Source: Korobacter sp963703075
Lineage (GTDB): Bacteria > Acidobacteriota > Terriglobia > Terriglobales > Acidobacteriaceae
NCBI GenBank assembly: GCA_963703075.1
Contig: OY969786.1
Coordinates: 1,426,001-1,490,000, forward strand
Length of the DNA stretch: 64,000 nt
Direction: 5' to 3'
In this document: piece by piece, positions 27,276-35,615 of the stretch
How positions within the stretch are numbered: the stretch's first letter is position 1
How the letters are laid out: every line of letters starts with the position of its first letter
The notes under the pieces: model-generated
The model's input: only the letters and a program-made list of their open reading frames with translations
Told to the model about the DNA's origin: nothing
The model's database searches: none
Made by a program: the position numbers and the translations under genes

Positions 27276-27390
27276 GACATAGCCTCCGACCGCAGCCCAA
27301 CGGCTCCGATCACGAATATCCCGTTTCGAGACCGCAGCGCTGTTCAATATTGACCACTTCCGTGCCTATCGACGACCGCTCGCTGAAAAG

Positions 27391-27413
27391 TAAAAGGCCG
27401 CGCGAGCGGCCTT
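27391..27413 (-). terminator. Terminator of the YtxH operon
   Basis: AAGGCCGC and GCGGCCTT form an 8-base-pair stem with a four-base loop. Read on the minus strand it is followed by TTTTACTTTTC. It lies 33 bases past the stop at 27446. Confidence 0.75.
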
Positions 27414-27445
27414 CGTTTCACCCGATAACTGACACCTGAAAAGCC

Positions 27446-27961
27446 TTAAATGAACATGTCCTCTTGCCCCGCCGCGCTCCCGGAAACATTCTTCCTCACG
27501 CGTCGCGCGCCGACAAAGATTCCCAGTCCCGCAGACAGACCGGAAATCACACCATTGATCCGTCGCACAGGACCGACCACGCTGTGCTGCAGGATGGCCG
27601 CCGTCTCTTCAACTTTATCGAGAGTGCTGGTCGTCAATTCGTCGACCCGCATCACCTGCAAACGGGCTCGGTCCACGATATCGCCGATTGTGGCATCGAC
27701 TCGCAACAACTGCGAACGCGCGGTGCCCGAGGCGTCGGAGAGATTCGCGAGGATCTCCTCCACCCGGCCCTTGTTGTCGACGATCAGCGTGTGTACTGAC
27801 TCAACCGCTGGCAGTGCCTTGGTGCGTACTTCATCGGCGAGCGCTTCCAGCCGCGCGCTGGTCTTTTTCGTGGTCGCATACATTGCGATCATCATTCCCG
27901 CCTGCAGAACAATCGCGAGCGATGAAACCCCGATAAAGATCATCAACAGAGTGTCGTTCAT
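27446..27961 (-). CDS. DUF948-like membrane-anchored coiled-coil protein
   Basis: A 171-residue protein with one N-terminal membrane helix (LLMIFIGVSSLAIVLQAGMMIAMYA) and a long helical, coiled-coil body from about 30 to 135. Its layout resembles DUF948 and YtxG-type general stress proteins. A YtxH protein is encoded 33 bases upstream, and in Bacillus ytxG and ytxH are also paired in a stress operon; this supports the assignment. The molecular role is unknown. Confidence 0.75.
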   Translation of the reverse strand: MNDTLLMIFIGVSSLAIVLQAGMMIAMYATTKKTSARLEALADEVRTKALPAVESVHTLIVDNKGRVEEILANLSDASGTARSQLLRVDATIGDIVDRARLQVMRVDELTTSTLDKVEETAAILQHSVVGPVRRINGVISGLSAGLGIFVGARRVRKNVSGSAAGQEDMFI

Positions 27962-27994
27962 CCCGTATGCATCCTGTCAGCGAGCAGGGCAGCG

Positions 27995-28300
27995 TTACGC
28001 CTTGCCGGGGTTCTCGGCGTCGGTCGCCTCACGATAGGCTTGTTTGCCGGCCTCGAACGCAGACTTGATCTGGTCCTTCTGTGAATCCACGTACTGGCGG
28101 CCCTTGTCCACCCATTGCGCCGCCTGCTCCTTCGTCTGCTTGACCTTGGTATTTACCGCCTCGCGGCCATCCTCGGCTGCCTGCAGAATCGCCTCACGCG
28201 TTTCGCGTCCGGACTTGGGAGCATAAAGAATGCCGACCGCTGCGCCGATGCCAAGCCCGGCCAGGAACCACAAGAAACCATTATTTTCTGAATCCGACAT
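27995..28300 (-). CDS. YtxH-domain protein
   Basis: A 101-residue protein. Residues 8-28 form a Gly-rich membrane helix with the YtxH signature (FLAGLGIGAAVGILYAPKSG), followed by an amphipathic charged helix rich in Lys, Gln and Glu. YtxH proteins are induced by general stress in Bacillus; their mechanism is not known. AGGAGG precedes the ATG. It is the first gene of a two-gene operon with the DUF948-like gene. Confidence 0.88.
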   Translation of the reverse strand: MSDSENNGFLWFLAGLGIGAAVGILYAPKSGRETREAILQAAEDGREAVNTKVKQTKEQAAQWVDKGRQYVDSQKDQIKSAFEAGKQAYREATDAENPGKA

Positions 28301-28420
28301 ACTGCCTCCTGATTTTTGCGTAAGAAGCCGAATCGTAGCATCCGTTCTACGGAATTACAAACCAAAGGCACCGTGCGCGGCTCCGCATTTCTCTTTTGGC
28401 AATCCTCGCGGAACGATGGA

Positions 28421-28903
28421 TCACGCCGCCTTCTTGCGCCGCCGGTACATGGCACTCAGCAGCGAAATTTGTCCTGCGTGATAGAGGTTGTGATGAATCG
28501 CACCATGCAGCAGGGTAGCGAAGTCATAGCCCCTGCCCGGAACCGGAGACGGCAGTTTCTTCTCAGGAAACGCTCCGACCGCGGCCACCAGCGCGCTCAG
28601 CGAATCGCGAAACGCGTCGAGCGTCTTCGACCAGTTCTCCGGCGTCGCCTGGGGCGGCGCGGGATAATTCTGTTCGTCATTCAGGGTGACCAGCGTCGGA
28701 CTGGTCAACCGCTCGCGGATCGCATCCTGCCACGCCGTCAAGTGGAGCACGATGTGCCAGATCGAGTGAACCCCGCCCTCCGGTATCCAAATTGCCGTTG
28801 GCACGTCTATTCCATTGAAGATCTGCGCGATTGAATCCCCGTGAAATCCAATGCCGGAATAAGTCTGCTGCAGCATTTGTTGCAGTCGAGAGATCTCGTT
28901 CAT
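28421..28903 (-). CDS. DinB-family metalloprotein
   Basis: A 160-residue four-helix-bundle protein of the DinB/YfiT superfamily. The three metal-binding His are visible: GGVHSIWHIVLHLTAW near residue 50 and HGAIHHNLYHAGQISLL near 138. Relatives include bacillithiol transferases and thiol-dependent enzymes; the substrate is unknown. The start ATG 28903 (MNEISRLQQML) follows GAGGACAAAAG. The SDR gene stops 26 bases upstream on the same strand, so the two probably form an operon. Confidence 0.85.
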   Translation of the reverse strand: MNEISRLQQMLQQTYSGIGFHGDSIAQIFNGIDVPTAIWIPEGGVHSIWHIVLHLTAWQDAIRERLTSPTLVTLNDEQNYPAPPQATPENWSKTLDAFRDSLSALVAAVGAFPEKKLPSPVPGRGYDFATLLHGAIHHNLYHAGQISLLSAMYRRRKKAA

Positions 28904-28929
28904 GGGAACTTTTGTCCTCGTGTCGATGT

Positions 28930-29665
28930 CTAAGGCTTTTGCGTGGGACGAATGCTGACTTCGCTGATGAACGATTGCGGCGCTTGCGTCACCAGCATCG
29001 CCACTGCATGCGCGATGTCGTCCGGCGAAAGCATCTTGTGCTCGTTCTTGCCCGCATGATCGCCGAACTCCGTTGCCGTCGAACCGGGAGAGAGAACGCT
29101 GACGCGAATGTTGTGCGCGCGCATCTCCTCCGCCACCGACAACGAAAGCCCATTCAGCCCCCACTTGGATGCTGCGTAAGCAGCCCCGTTGGGAAGCGGG
29201 TTCTTGCCGGCCAGGGACGAGATATTGATCACGTGTCCCGCACCGCTGCGGATCATGAGAGGGAAGAACGTTCGCATCATATAGAAGGGACCACGCAGGT
29301 TGGTGTTCATCAACCGCTCCCACGTGTCCGGCGGCGTTTCATACAGCTTTTGGCCAAAGCTCCCAATTCCGGCGTTGTTCACCAGGATGTCGATGCGGCC
29401 GAACTTCTTTTCCACGGCGCGGCCCAGCGACTCCACTTGCAACAGGTTGGTCACATCGCAGGGCACTGCCTCGCAGGTTCCACCGTTCTCCCGGATCGAT
29501 TGGGCAGTGCGGGAAAGCGTCCTCGGGATCGCGCGCCGTGGCCACGATGGCCGCACCCATGGTCGCCAGGCGCCGGGCAATGGCAGCGCCCATCCCGCGA
29601 CTGGCGCCGGTGACCACGGCAACCTGGCCCGACAGGGGTTGAAATTGGATCGGAACGTCGCTCAT
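28930..29665 (-). CDS. Short-chain dehydrogenase/reductase, frameshifted
   Basis: Corrected for one base, this is a 244-residue NAD(P)-dependent SDR. The cofactor motif is TGASRGMGAAIA near residue 20; NNAGIGSFG follows; the catalytic Ser is in INISSLAGKNP and Tyr/Lys in YAASKWGLNG. An extra G at 29521-29522 (GAGGAC on the minus strand) throws the frame; removing it joins ATARDPE to TLSRTAQSIREN, a normal SDR sequence. As written, the first part (from 29665) loses the catalytic half. GAGGA stands before ATG 29665. The substrate is unknown. It is followed on the same strand by dinB. Confidence 0.85.
29521..29522 (-). other. +1 frameshift site in the SDR gene
   Basis: Deleting one C here restores a continuous SDR reading frame (ARDPETLSRTAQ). 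It is a two-base run with one base too many. Confidence 0.75.
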
Positions 29666-29816
29666 CAGGGTCCTCGTTCCCAGTTTAAAGAGTTTTCCGC
29701 CGCAAAATATGCAAATAAGGAGCGCCAATCCGCATCCTACGAACGCTTCGCCGTGAGAATGTCCCCGCCAATTCCGGCTTTCGGAGAGAATGTGGATGCC
29801 AATTCTGGTACCTTAC

Positions 29817-29845
29817 TTGCCTTGAGCCGTTCGGATTTCTATAAT
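29817..29845 (+). promoter_or_regulatory. Strong sigma-70-like promoter
   Basis: TTGCCT (29817-29822) and a perfect TATAAT (29840-29845) are separated by 17 bases. It would give a leader of about 165 bases for the TPR gene at 30016. The rest of the 350-base gap 29666-30015 shows no gene or recognised RNA structure. Confidence 0.6.
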
Positions 29846-30015
29846 CCACAATTCGCGGGTGATTTGTTTCGAGTGGATGTCGTCACTCGAGGAAACGTTT
29901 CGCGAGAATACCGATTTAATCCCTTGCGTAGAATAGGCGTCACGTTGGTGAGTCTTGCGCAGAAGCGCCAGGGCGAAAGTCCGTTATCCGTATTAAGTCT
30001 GAAGGAGCTATTCGA

Positions 30016-31347
30016 ATGAAGAAACCGCTAGTGACGATGCTGCTCATGTTGGCGACAGCCGCGCTCCAGCCGCTGGTCGCGCAGCAGTCGACGCCCGCTG
30101 CGCAGCCGTCCAGCCCCGCTGCGGGTCAAGCTGCGCCGCAACAGAAAAAAGAAATCAAAGACCCCGCGGAATACAACGCCTACGTGAACGCGGTACAACA
30201 GACCGATCCTGCCGCCAAGGCAAACGCGCTCGAGGCATTCCTGCAGACCTATCCCAACAGCGTGATGAAGACCGACGCCATGGAACTGCTGATGGGCTCG
30301 TATCAGCAGGCCGGCAACCAGCAGAAGACCATGGATACCGCCAACCGCATTCTCCAGGCGGACCCCAACAACATTCGTGCCCTCGCCCTGCTTGCCTATA
30401 GCAACCGCATGCTGGCCCTCCAGGGCGGCGCCGGTGCCCCGCAGAACGCGCAGCAGGCGGCAGAGTTCGGTAAGCGCGGCCTCGCCGCATTGCAGACCAT
30501 GCAGAAGCCCGACGGCGTGAGCGATGCCGACTTCGCAAAGCTCAAGCAGGAAACCTCGGTGATCTTCAATGGCGCCGCCGGTTTCGGCGCACTCAATACG
30601 AAGGATTACGGCAGCGCCCAGCAGGAACTCAAGGCCGCGACCGTCGCCGCCGGCAATAACGCCTCGTTCCTTGACGAGTATCAGCTTGCACTGGCTGATC
30701 TCGAAGCCAGTCCGGTCAACCCCGAGGGTCTCTACTACATCGCCCATGCCGTCAGCGTGGCTCCAGCGCCGGCGAAACAGCAGCTCACCGATTACGGGCG
30801 CAAGAAGTACGCCAAGTACCACGGCTCCGAGGAGGGATGGCCCGAGCTGTTGACCGCCGCCGCAGCGTCTCCGCAACCGCCTGCCGGCTTCACCGTCGCC
30901 CCAGCGCCTCCGCCGCCGACCCCCGCCGAACAGGCCGCCGACCTGGTGAAGAGCAAGGAAGTGAAGGACATGAGCTTCGCGGAATGGCAGCTCGTTCTTT
31001 CCTCCGGCAACCAGGACGCCGCCAACAAGGTCTGGGACACGATTCACGACAAGCAGATCGCCCTGGTGGCCTACGTGATCAGCGCGACCCGCACCACGCT
31101 TCAACTCGCCGGCAGTACGGATGACAACGACGCCAAGAAGGCAGACATCACGGTGACGCTGCTCAATCCACTGCCCGTCGCGAAGGTTCCCAAGGAAGGC
31201 GCAACCGTTCAGTTCCAAGGCGCTCCCGACACTTACACTCCCAATCCGTTCATGATGAACATGAAGGAAGGCGCACTGGCCGGGGCATCGGCGGCAACTC
31301 CGACCCACCACACCGCCCCCGCTCACAAGACCCCTCCTTCCCAGTAA
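30016..31347 (+). CDS. Secreted TPR-like protein
   Basis: A 443-residue exported protein. The signal peptide (MKKPLVTMLLMLATAALQPL) is cut near LVAQQS, followed by a Pro/Ala/Gln linker. A helical TPR-like region at about 47-290 follows (AKANALEAFLQTYPN, ANRILQADPNNIRALALLA). The C-terminal part (residues 320-425) is different and contains LADLVKSKEV-like and QFQGAPDTYTPNPFMM segments, with a His/Pro-rich end. AAGGAG precedes the ATG. A single-gene unit with its own promoter and terminator, so probably well expressed. Function unknown. Confidence 0.85.
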   Translation: MKKPLVTMLLMLATAALQPLVAQQSTPAAQPSSPAAGQAAPQQKKEIKDPAEYNAYVNAVQQTDPAAKANALEAFLQTYPNSVMKTDAMELLMGSYQQAGNQQKTMDTANRILQADPNNIRALALLAYSNRMLALQGGAGAPQNAQQAAEFGKRGLAALQTMQKPDGVSDADFAKLKQETSVIFNGAAGFGALNTKDYGSAQQELKAATVAAGNNASFLDEYQLALADLEASPVNPEGLYYIAHAVSVAPAPAKQQLTDYGRKKYAKYHGSEEGWPELLTAAAASPQPPAGFTVAPAPPPPTPAEQAADLVKSKEVKDMSFAEWQLVLSSGNQDAANKVWDTIHDKQIALVAYVISATRTTLQLAGSTDDNDAKKADITVTLLNPLPVAKVPKEGATVQFQGAPDTYTPNPFMMNMKEGALAGASAATPTHHTAPAHKTPPSQ

Positions 31348-31369
31348 TCGCAACCGAGGGAACCAACAG

Positions 31370-31402
31370 GGAGCAGCCATTACCGGCTGCTCCTTCTTTT
31401 TT
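31370..31402 (+). terminator. Rho-independent terminator of the TPR gene
   Basis: GGAGCAGCC pairs perfectly with GGCTGCTCC around ATTACC, followed by TTCTTTTTT. Confidence 0.92.
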
Positions 31403-31469
31403 GAGCCCGCGATACTATCGGGGAAGGCTTCTCGTGCAATACTCTGCCTGCCTTGGGCGGGGCGATCCA

Positions 31470-31961
31470 ATGACCTCTCACGCGAACATCGGGCGTACCC
31501 TGATTTTTGTCGCCTTCGTCGGCCCGGGACCTGTGATCGGCCTCGTGCCGTGGTGGATCAGCGGTTGGCGCCTGCTGACGCCCATCGCGTGGTGGCGCTA
31601 TCTCGGCGTCCTCATGATTCCGGCCGGGCTCTTTTTCCTGGCGGATTCCATCATCCGCTTCGTGTGCGAAGGCCAAGGCACGCCGGAGCCCCTTCATCCC
31701 ACCGAAACCCTGGTCGTTACAGGTCTCTACCGCTACGTGCGCAATCCGATGTACGTCGGTGTGCTGCTGATGATCTTCGGCCAGGCCGTGTTCTTCGCCA
31801 ATCGGCACATCGCGGAGTATGGCGCGTGCGCGTGGCTGGTGGTAGAGCTTTTCATTCTCTTCTATGAAGAGCCGACCCTGCGGAAACGTCACGGTGCGCA
31901 GTACGAGGAGTACTGTCGCCGGGTTCGCCGTTGGATTCCCAGCTTTGGTCCCGTCGGCTAA
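31470..31961 (+). CDS. Isoprenylcysteine carboxyl methyltransferase-family membrane protein
   Basis: A 163-residue membrane protein with about four helices and the PEMT/ICMT-type C-terminal motif: LYRYVRNPMYVGVLLM and YEEPTLRKRHGAQYEEYCRR. In the family these bind S-adenosylmethionine to methylate small lipophilic or thiol substrates. Bacterial members are mostly uncharacterised. ATG 31470 was chosen for its fit to the membrane start; open frame to 31401 overlaps the terminator of the preceding gene. Confidence 0.85.
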   Translation: MTSHANIGRTLIFVAFVGPGPVIGLVPWWISGWRLLTPIAWWRYLGVLMIPAGLFFLADSIIRFVCEGQGTPEPLHPTETLVVTGLYRYVRNPMYVGVLLMIFGQAVFFANRHIAEYGACAWLVVELFILFYEEPTLRKRHGAQYEEYCRRVRRWIPSFGPVG

Positions 31962-31973
31962 TGCCATCTTTCA

Positions 31974-32003
31974 ATAGAAAAGGAGCAGCTCATCGCTGCT
32001 CCT
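31974..32003 (-). terminator. Terminator of the purC-cvpA-fis operon
   Basis: AGGAGCAGC pairs perfectly with GCTGCTCCT around a five-base loop. Read on the minus strand, TTTTCTATT follows. It lies between the convergent methyltransferase and Fis-type genes. Confidence 0.85.
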
Positions 32004-32031
32004 GAAACCCAACTCCTGAGACCTGCTTCTT

Positions 32032-32316
32032 CTACCGTGCCGCTTTCTTCTCCATCGCAGCCAGGGGTGGTCGCTCGCTCCGTGGTGGCCGCCGTCCGCC
32101 GTTGCGAATGCCTTTCACGTCGAGTTTCAGTTCTGTGATCGTACGGCTGAGCGTGTTGCGATGCATGCCGAGCTGGCGCGCGGCCTTGCATTGGTTCCCG
32201 TTGTTTTCCTGGAGAACCGTGATGATGAATCTTTTCTTGAACTCGCGAACGGCTTCAGAGTAGAGAATGCCGCTTTTGAACATCTGCAGAATGAGTGCTT
32301 CGAGCTGGTCCTTCAC
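32032..32316 (-). CDS. Small Fis-type HTH DNA-binding protein
   Basis: A 94-residue protein with a Fis-type helix-turn-helix (PF02954): ENNGNQCKAARQLGMHRNTL at residues 31-50, then SRTI. The N-terminal part (VKDQLEALILQMFKSGILYSEA) is helical and likely dimerises, as in Fis and NtrC C-termini. The basic tail may also touch DNA. Start is GTG 32316 with AGAGAGG upstream. It is the last gene after purC and cvpA (26 bases after cvpA), so it may be controlled with them. Nucleoid or promoter control is inferred. Confidence 0.85.
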   Translation of the reverse strand: MKDQLEALILQMFKSGILYSEAVREFKKRFIITVLQENNGNQCKAARQLGMHRNTLSRTITELKLDVKGIRNGGRRPPRSERPPLAAMEKKAAR

Positions 32317-32342
32317 AGCGCCTCTCTTAAGAAACGGAAAAA

Positions 32343-32897
32343 TCACTTTGCCGCTTTCGGCGGGGGCAGCACGGAAGGTGCCTTCTCTCCAGCCGATTTT
32401 AAAATCGTAATGCCTTGTCGATATCGTTCCCGCAATTCCGGGGGTGCAATCCACGTTGCTGTCCGGCTGAGCACAAAAAAGTAGGGCGCCAGCGCCGAAT
32501 TCCTCAAAGCAGGACTGTTGGGCACAAATGCCGCCATCGCCATAACGATGACCGCCGCCACCGCTATGCCGCGCACTGCACCGAAGGCCCCGCCGAGAAC
32601 CCGGTCGAACCATCGAAGTCCGACCCCGGCAACCGCCCACCGCACAATGCGCGCCAACACTCCTGCCAGGAGCAAGACGCAGAGAAAAATTGTCAAAAAA
32701 GCCGCAATGTCAGCCACCCATTCGGAGCTGACGTACTTCGCGAACCAATGCGCTGCCCGCGGATATTCCCATGCCGCTAAAACGTACCCAACCAGCAAGC
32801 CCGCCAGGCTGAAAATCTCGGTAATGAACCCCTGTGCCGCAGCCAGCAGCGTAGAAACCACAACCAGCACGAGGATGGCCCAGTCGAGGACTGTCAT
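32343..32897 (-). CDS. cvpA: CvpA-family membrane protein
   Basis: A 184-residue protein with four predicted membrane segments and the CvpA-domain start MTVLDWAILVLVVVSTLLAA followed by QGFITEIFSLAGLLVGYVLA; the loop RWFDRVLGGAFGAVRGIAVA is conserved in the family. CvpA is needed for colicin V production in E. coli and contributes to envelope stress tolerance; its molecular role is unsettled. In E. coli it lies next to purF; here it follows purC by eight bases, again with purine synthesis. Confidence 0.9.
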   Translation of the reverse strand: MTVLDWAILVLVVVSTLLAAAQGFITEIFSLAGLLVGYVLAAWEYPRAAHWFAKYVSSEWVADIAAFLTIFLCVLLLAGVLARIVRWAVAGVGLRWFDRVLGGAFGAVRGIAVAAVIVMAMAAFVPNSPALRNSALAPYFFVLSRTATWIAPPELRERYRQGITILKSAGEKAPSVLPPPKAAK

Positions 32898-32905
32898 GCG
32901 CCTGC

Positions 32906-33865
32906 TTACTGAGGCAGGTCGTGCCCAGTCAGGCGACGATAGGCCTCCACATACTTTTCACTCGTCTTCGCCGCCACTTCGTCGGGGAGCCCCGGAGCCG
33001 GCGGTTGTTTGTTCCACTTGATCTCTTCCAGATAATCCCGCACGTACTGCTTATCGAAAGACTCCTGCGACATGCCCGGCTTGTATTTGTCCACCGGCCA
33101 GAAGCGCGACGAATCCGGAGTCAGCACCTCGTCGGCCAGCACCAGGCCGGCAGGCGTCATGCCGAACTCGAACTTCGTATCGGCGATGATGATGCCTTTG
33201 GTCAGCGCATAATCGGCGGCGGCTTTGTAGATCTTGATGCTCAGGTCGCGCAGCTTCTCGCTCAAGTCGCCGCCCGTGACCTGCACCATCCGCTCGAACG
33301 AAATGTTCTCGTCGTGTCCTGATTGTGCCTTGGTGGCCGGCGTGAAGATCGGCTCCGGCAGCTTATCGCTTTCCTTCAAACCCTTCGGCAGCTCAATCCC
33401 ACAGACTTCGCCAGTGCTCTTGTATTCCTTCCAGCCCGAGCCGGAAAGATAGCCGCGCACCACGCACTCCACCTGGACCATCTGCGCATGCTGCACCAGC
33501 ATGGAGCGTCCGCGCAGTTGCGACTCGTGCGCCTTGAGCTCCGCCGGGAACTTGCTCACGTCGGCGGTCACCAGGTGATTGGCGACAATGTTCTTCAGGA
33601 AGTCGAACCAGAACAGCGAAAGCTGGGTGAGCACCCGACCCTTGTTCGGAATTCCCGACGCCAGCACGTAGTCGAATGCCGAGATGCGGTCCGAAGCGAC
33701 GAACAGAAGATGATCGCTATCGACCTTGTAAATGTCGCGCACTTTGCCGCTGGCGTAGAGCTCCAGTTCTGGAATGTCGGTGTGCAGGAGAACGGCGGGT
33801 TGTTTCACGGAAGTATTCACGTTTGTATGTGATGAACTATTTCGATGTGCGAGAACGTCGGTCAT
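32906..33865 (-). CDS. purC: SAICAR synthetase PurC
   Basis: Joins aspartate to CAIR in purine synthesis (EC 6.3.2.6). At 319 residues it is the longer type, found in eukaryotes and some bacteria, not the short form of about 240. Motifs include YASGKVRDIYKVD near residue 38, the ATP-binding FVASDRISAFDYV, VECVVRGYLSGSGWKEY and FGMTPAGLVLADEVLTPDSS. A non-conserved 20-residue N-terminal extension precedes the core. First gene of the purC-cvpA-fis operon; it ends eight bases before cvpA. Confidence 0.95.
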   Translation of the reverse strand: MTDVLAHRNSSSHTNVNTSVKQPAVLLHTDIPELELYASGKVRDIYKVDSDHLLFVASDRISAFDYVLASGIPNKGRVLTQLSLFWFDFLKNIVANHLVTADVSKFPAELKAHESQLRGRSMLVQHAQMVQVECVVRGYLSGSGWKEYKSTGEVCGIELPKGLKESDKLPEPIFTPATKAQSGHDENISFERMVQVTGGDLSEKLRDLSIKIYKAAADYALTKGIIIADTKFEFGMTPAGLVLADEVLTPDSSRFWPVDKYKPGMSQESFDKQYVRDYLEEIKWNKQPPAPGLPDEVAAKTSEKYVEAYRRLTGHDLPQ

Positions 33866-34106
33866 TCTAGTTATCCGGTTCCTTTTGTCAACGGTCTGAA
33901 AAATTTTTGAATTTCTGATTCGGCGCAGTTCGGCGAAAAAAAGTTGACAACTGTGTCACTCTTGCGAAAGCAGCGTCTGGAGCGGCTTTTCATCGCTTTT
34001 TGCGGATACTCCGCAGCCTTGCTCAACTCTGCCTGCGGCTCTGTGCTTCACAACATTGGGAACTCTCGTGTCAAGGATTGCAAAAGATTTTTTTCTTGCC
34101 TGGGAA

Positions 34107-35450
34107 CTACAAAGCCCGTGCTGCTTCCGACGCGCGCACCTGGTCTTCGTTTTCCATTCCGAGTACATCCATAAATGGGCTCACCGAAAACACTGCGCGT
34201 CCCGGACCCGCCTCTCCGTAACCCGGCGGTGGCGCCAAATGATGTCGCTCTACCGTGTCGCGATAGACTTCGAGCAATCGCAGGTGATACTCCAGCGGCG
34301 CACCTTCCGGATTTGTTTTCCCCATCGGGGTAGTCGGCTCCGGACACCACGTCGTAAACCGCGGCGTGATCCCCTTCGACATGAAGAAATCCAACCCTTC
34401 GCCCGTCGATCGCACCGCTTCTTCTACGTCGGTGAATCCGTGCGGCGCAGCCATTTCGATGCCCGCCACAAAATTCGGGATTACCTTGGCCGGTCCGAAC
34501 ACCTCCGCTGCGTCCACGATCCGCCGTATCCACTCATCGTGCCCGATGTAACGCTCTTTGCCCGGGCAAAGCTTGGCGAACAACTCCGCGTTCCATACTT
34601 CGTAATTTGGATGGTAGATCTGCGCCCCCGAGGCTTTCAGCCGCTTCACGTCTTCCACCGGCCACGCCTGCGTTACTACTTTGCCGATCCAGCGCCGCGG
34701 GAATCTCGTCTCGATCGCCTCGACGTACTTCGTATAAAACTCGACTTCTGTCTCACCGCCGAGTTGCGAGGTGATGCTCCCGCCGGTAATCGTGTAGGCC
34801 CGGCTCGGGTTCTCAACTGCGGCAATCTTCTCCATCGCCGCCACGATGTCTTCTACCTTTTTGACACCGGTATAGGGCCGCTTGGCCGCAATCTGCTGCC
34901 GATAATTGTGATTGATGTCGCAGAACTGGCATTCTTCCTTCTCGCCGAAGTACTGGCACACCCGGAAGACGGTCAGGTAAATCAAATATCCCCACTGGAT
35001 GGTCGGCGCAATCTCGGCCACCGCGCGTCCGTCTGCCAGCCGCTCTGCGTAATACGGTGGGAAGGGAGGCAGCGCCACCTTCGCAAACCGCTGCCCATCG
35101 ATCTCCAGCCAGCGCTCGCCTTCGAAGACAACCACCTTGTACGGCGACTCCGGATTGAGCCGCACCGAAACAATCGTTCGTCGCAGCTCCAACGGCCCGC
35201 CCGTCAGCGCGATCTCTTCCGGCGCCCCCCACTTGTGCCCCTCATCGAGCTCGCTCTGCTTCACCATGTCGAAGGAGAAAATGAAGTACGACTTCGGCTG
35301 ATGCTGCGGATCGTTCGCGCCCGGCGGCGGAATCAGCGCCTCATCGGCAAAATTGATCCCGCGCCGCAGAAGGTCGGCCTTGATCACCGCTTCCGGTGGC
35401 AGGGACGGGTGTTGCTCGATGTGCTCGTGAATCGCGCGGTACGTGGACAT
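34107..35450 (-). CDS. Radical SAM protein with unusual Cys spacing
   Basis: A 447-residue protein. The cluster-binding Cys are likely Cys165, Cys174 and Cys177 in VCQYFGEKEECQFCDINHNY, a CX8CX2C pattern instead of the classic CX3CX2C. The aromatic residue before the last Cys (CQFC) and the following TIGGSIT-like GG motif (ITGGSITSQLGG near 225) fit a radical SAM TIM barrel. A domain of about 150 residues precedes the barrel. Proteins of this family are usually named just radical SAM, and I do not know the substrate. It stands alone, divergent from the kelch gene. Confidence 0.8.
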   Translation of the reverse strand: MSTYRAIHEHIEQHPSLPPEAVIKADLLRRGINFADEALIPPPGANDPQHQPKSYFIFSFDMVKQSELDEGHKWGAPEEIALTGGPLELRRTIVSVRLNPESPYKVVVFEGERWLEIDGQRFAKVALPPFPPYYAERLADGRAVAEIAPTIQWGYLIYLTVFRVCQYFGEKEECQFCDINHNYRQQIAAKRPYTGVKKVEDIVAAMEKIAAVENPSRAYTITGGSITSQLGGETEVEFYTKYVEAIETRFPRRWIGKVVTQAWPVEDVKRLKASGAQIYHPNYEVWNAELFAKLCPGKERYIGHDEWIRRIVDAAEVFGPAKVIPNFVAGIEMAAPHGFTDVEEAVRSTGEGLDFFMSKGITPRFTTWCPEPTTPMGKTNPEGAPLEYHLRLLEVYRDTVERHHLAPPPGYGEAGPGRAVFSVSPFMDVLGMENEDQVRASEAARAL

Positions 35451-35615
35451 GGGGACTACTAGTATTTTGCCAGAAAATTCGAATGCACGCGGAGGTGTAT
35501 GCCATCTACGAGCAACTAAAGCCCCGTGCAGGAACTTTCAAAAGATTTGCACTCGAGGACACCCGGAGCGCCACTTTTCCGTCTATCAGGACAGCTCATG
35601 CCTAGGAGGTAGCCG

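Noticed and set aside
30028..31470. 480-codon open frame on the minus strand
   Set aside because: Antisense to the well-supported TPR gene, runs through its terminator, and has no signal or domain.
34056..35462. 468-codon open frame on the plus strand
   Set aside because: It is antisense to the radical SAM gene; its residues are Arg/His/Pro-rich with no motif, as expected from a GC-rich shadow frame.
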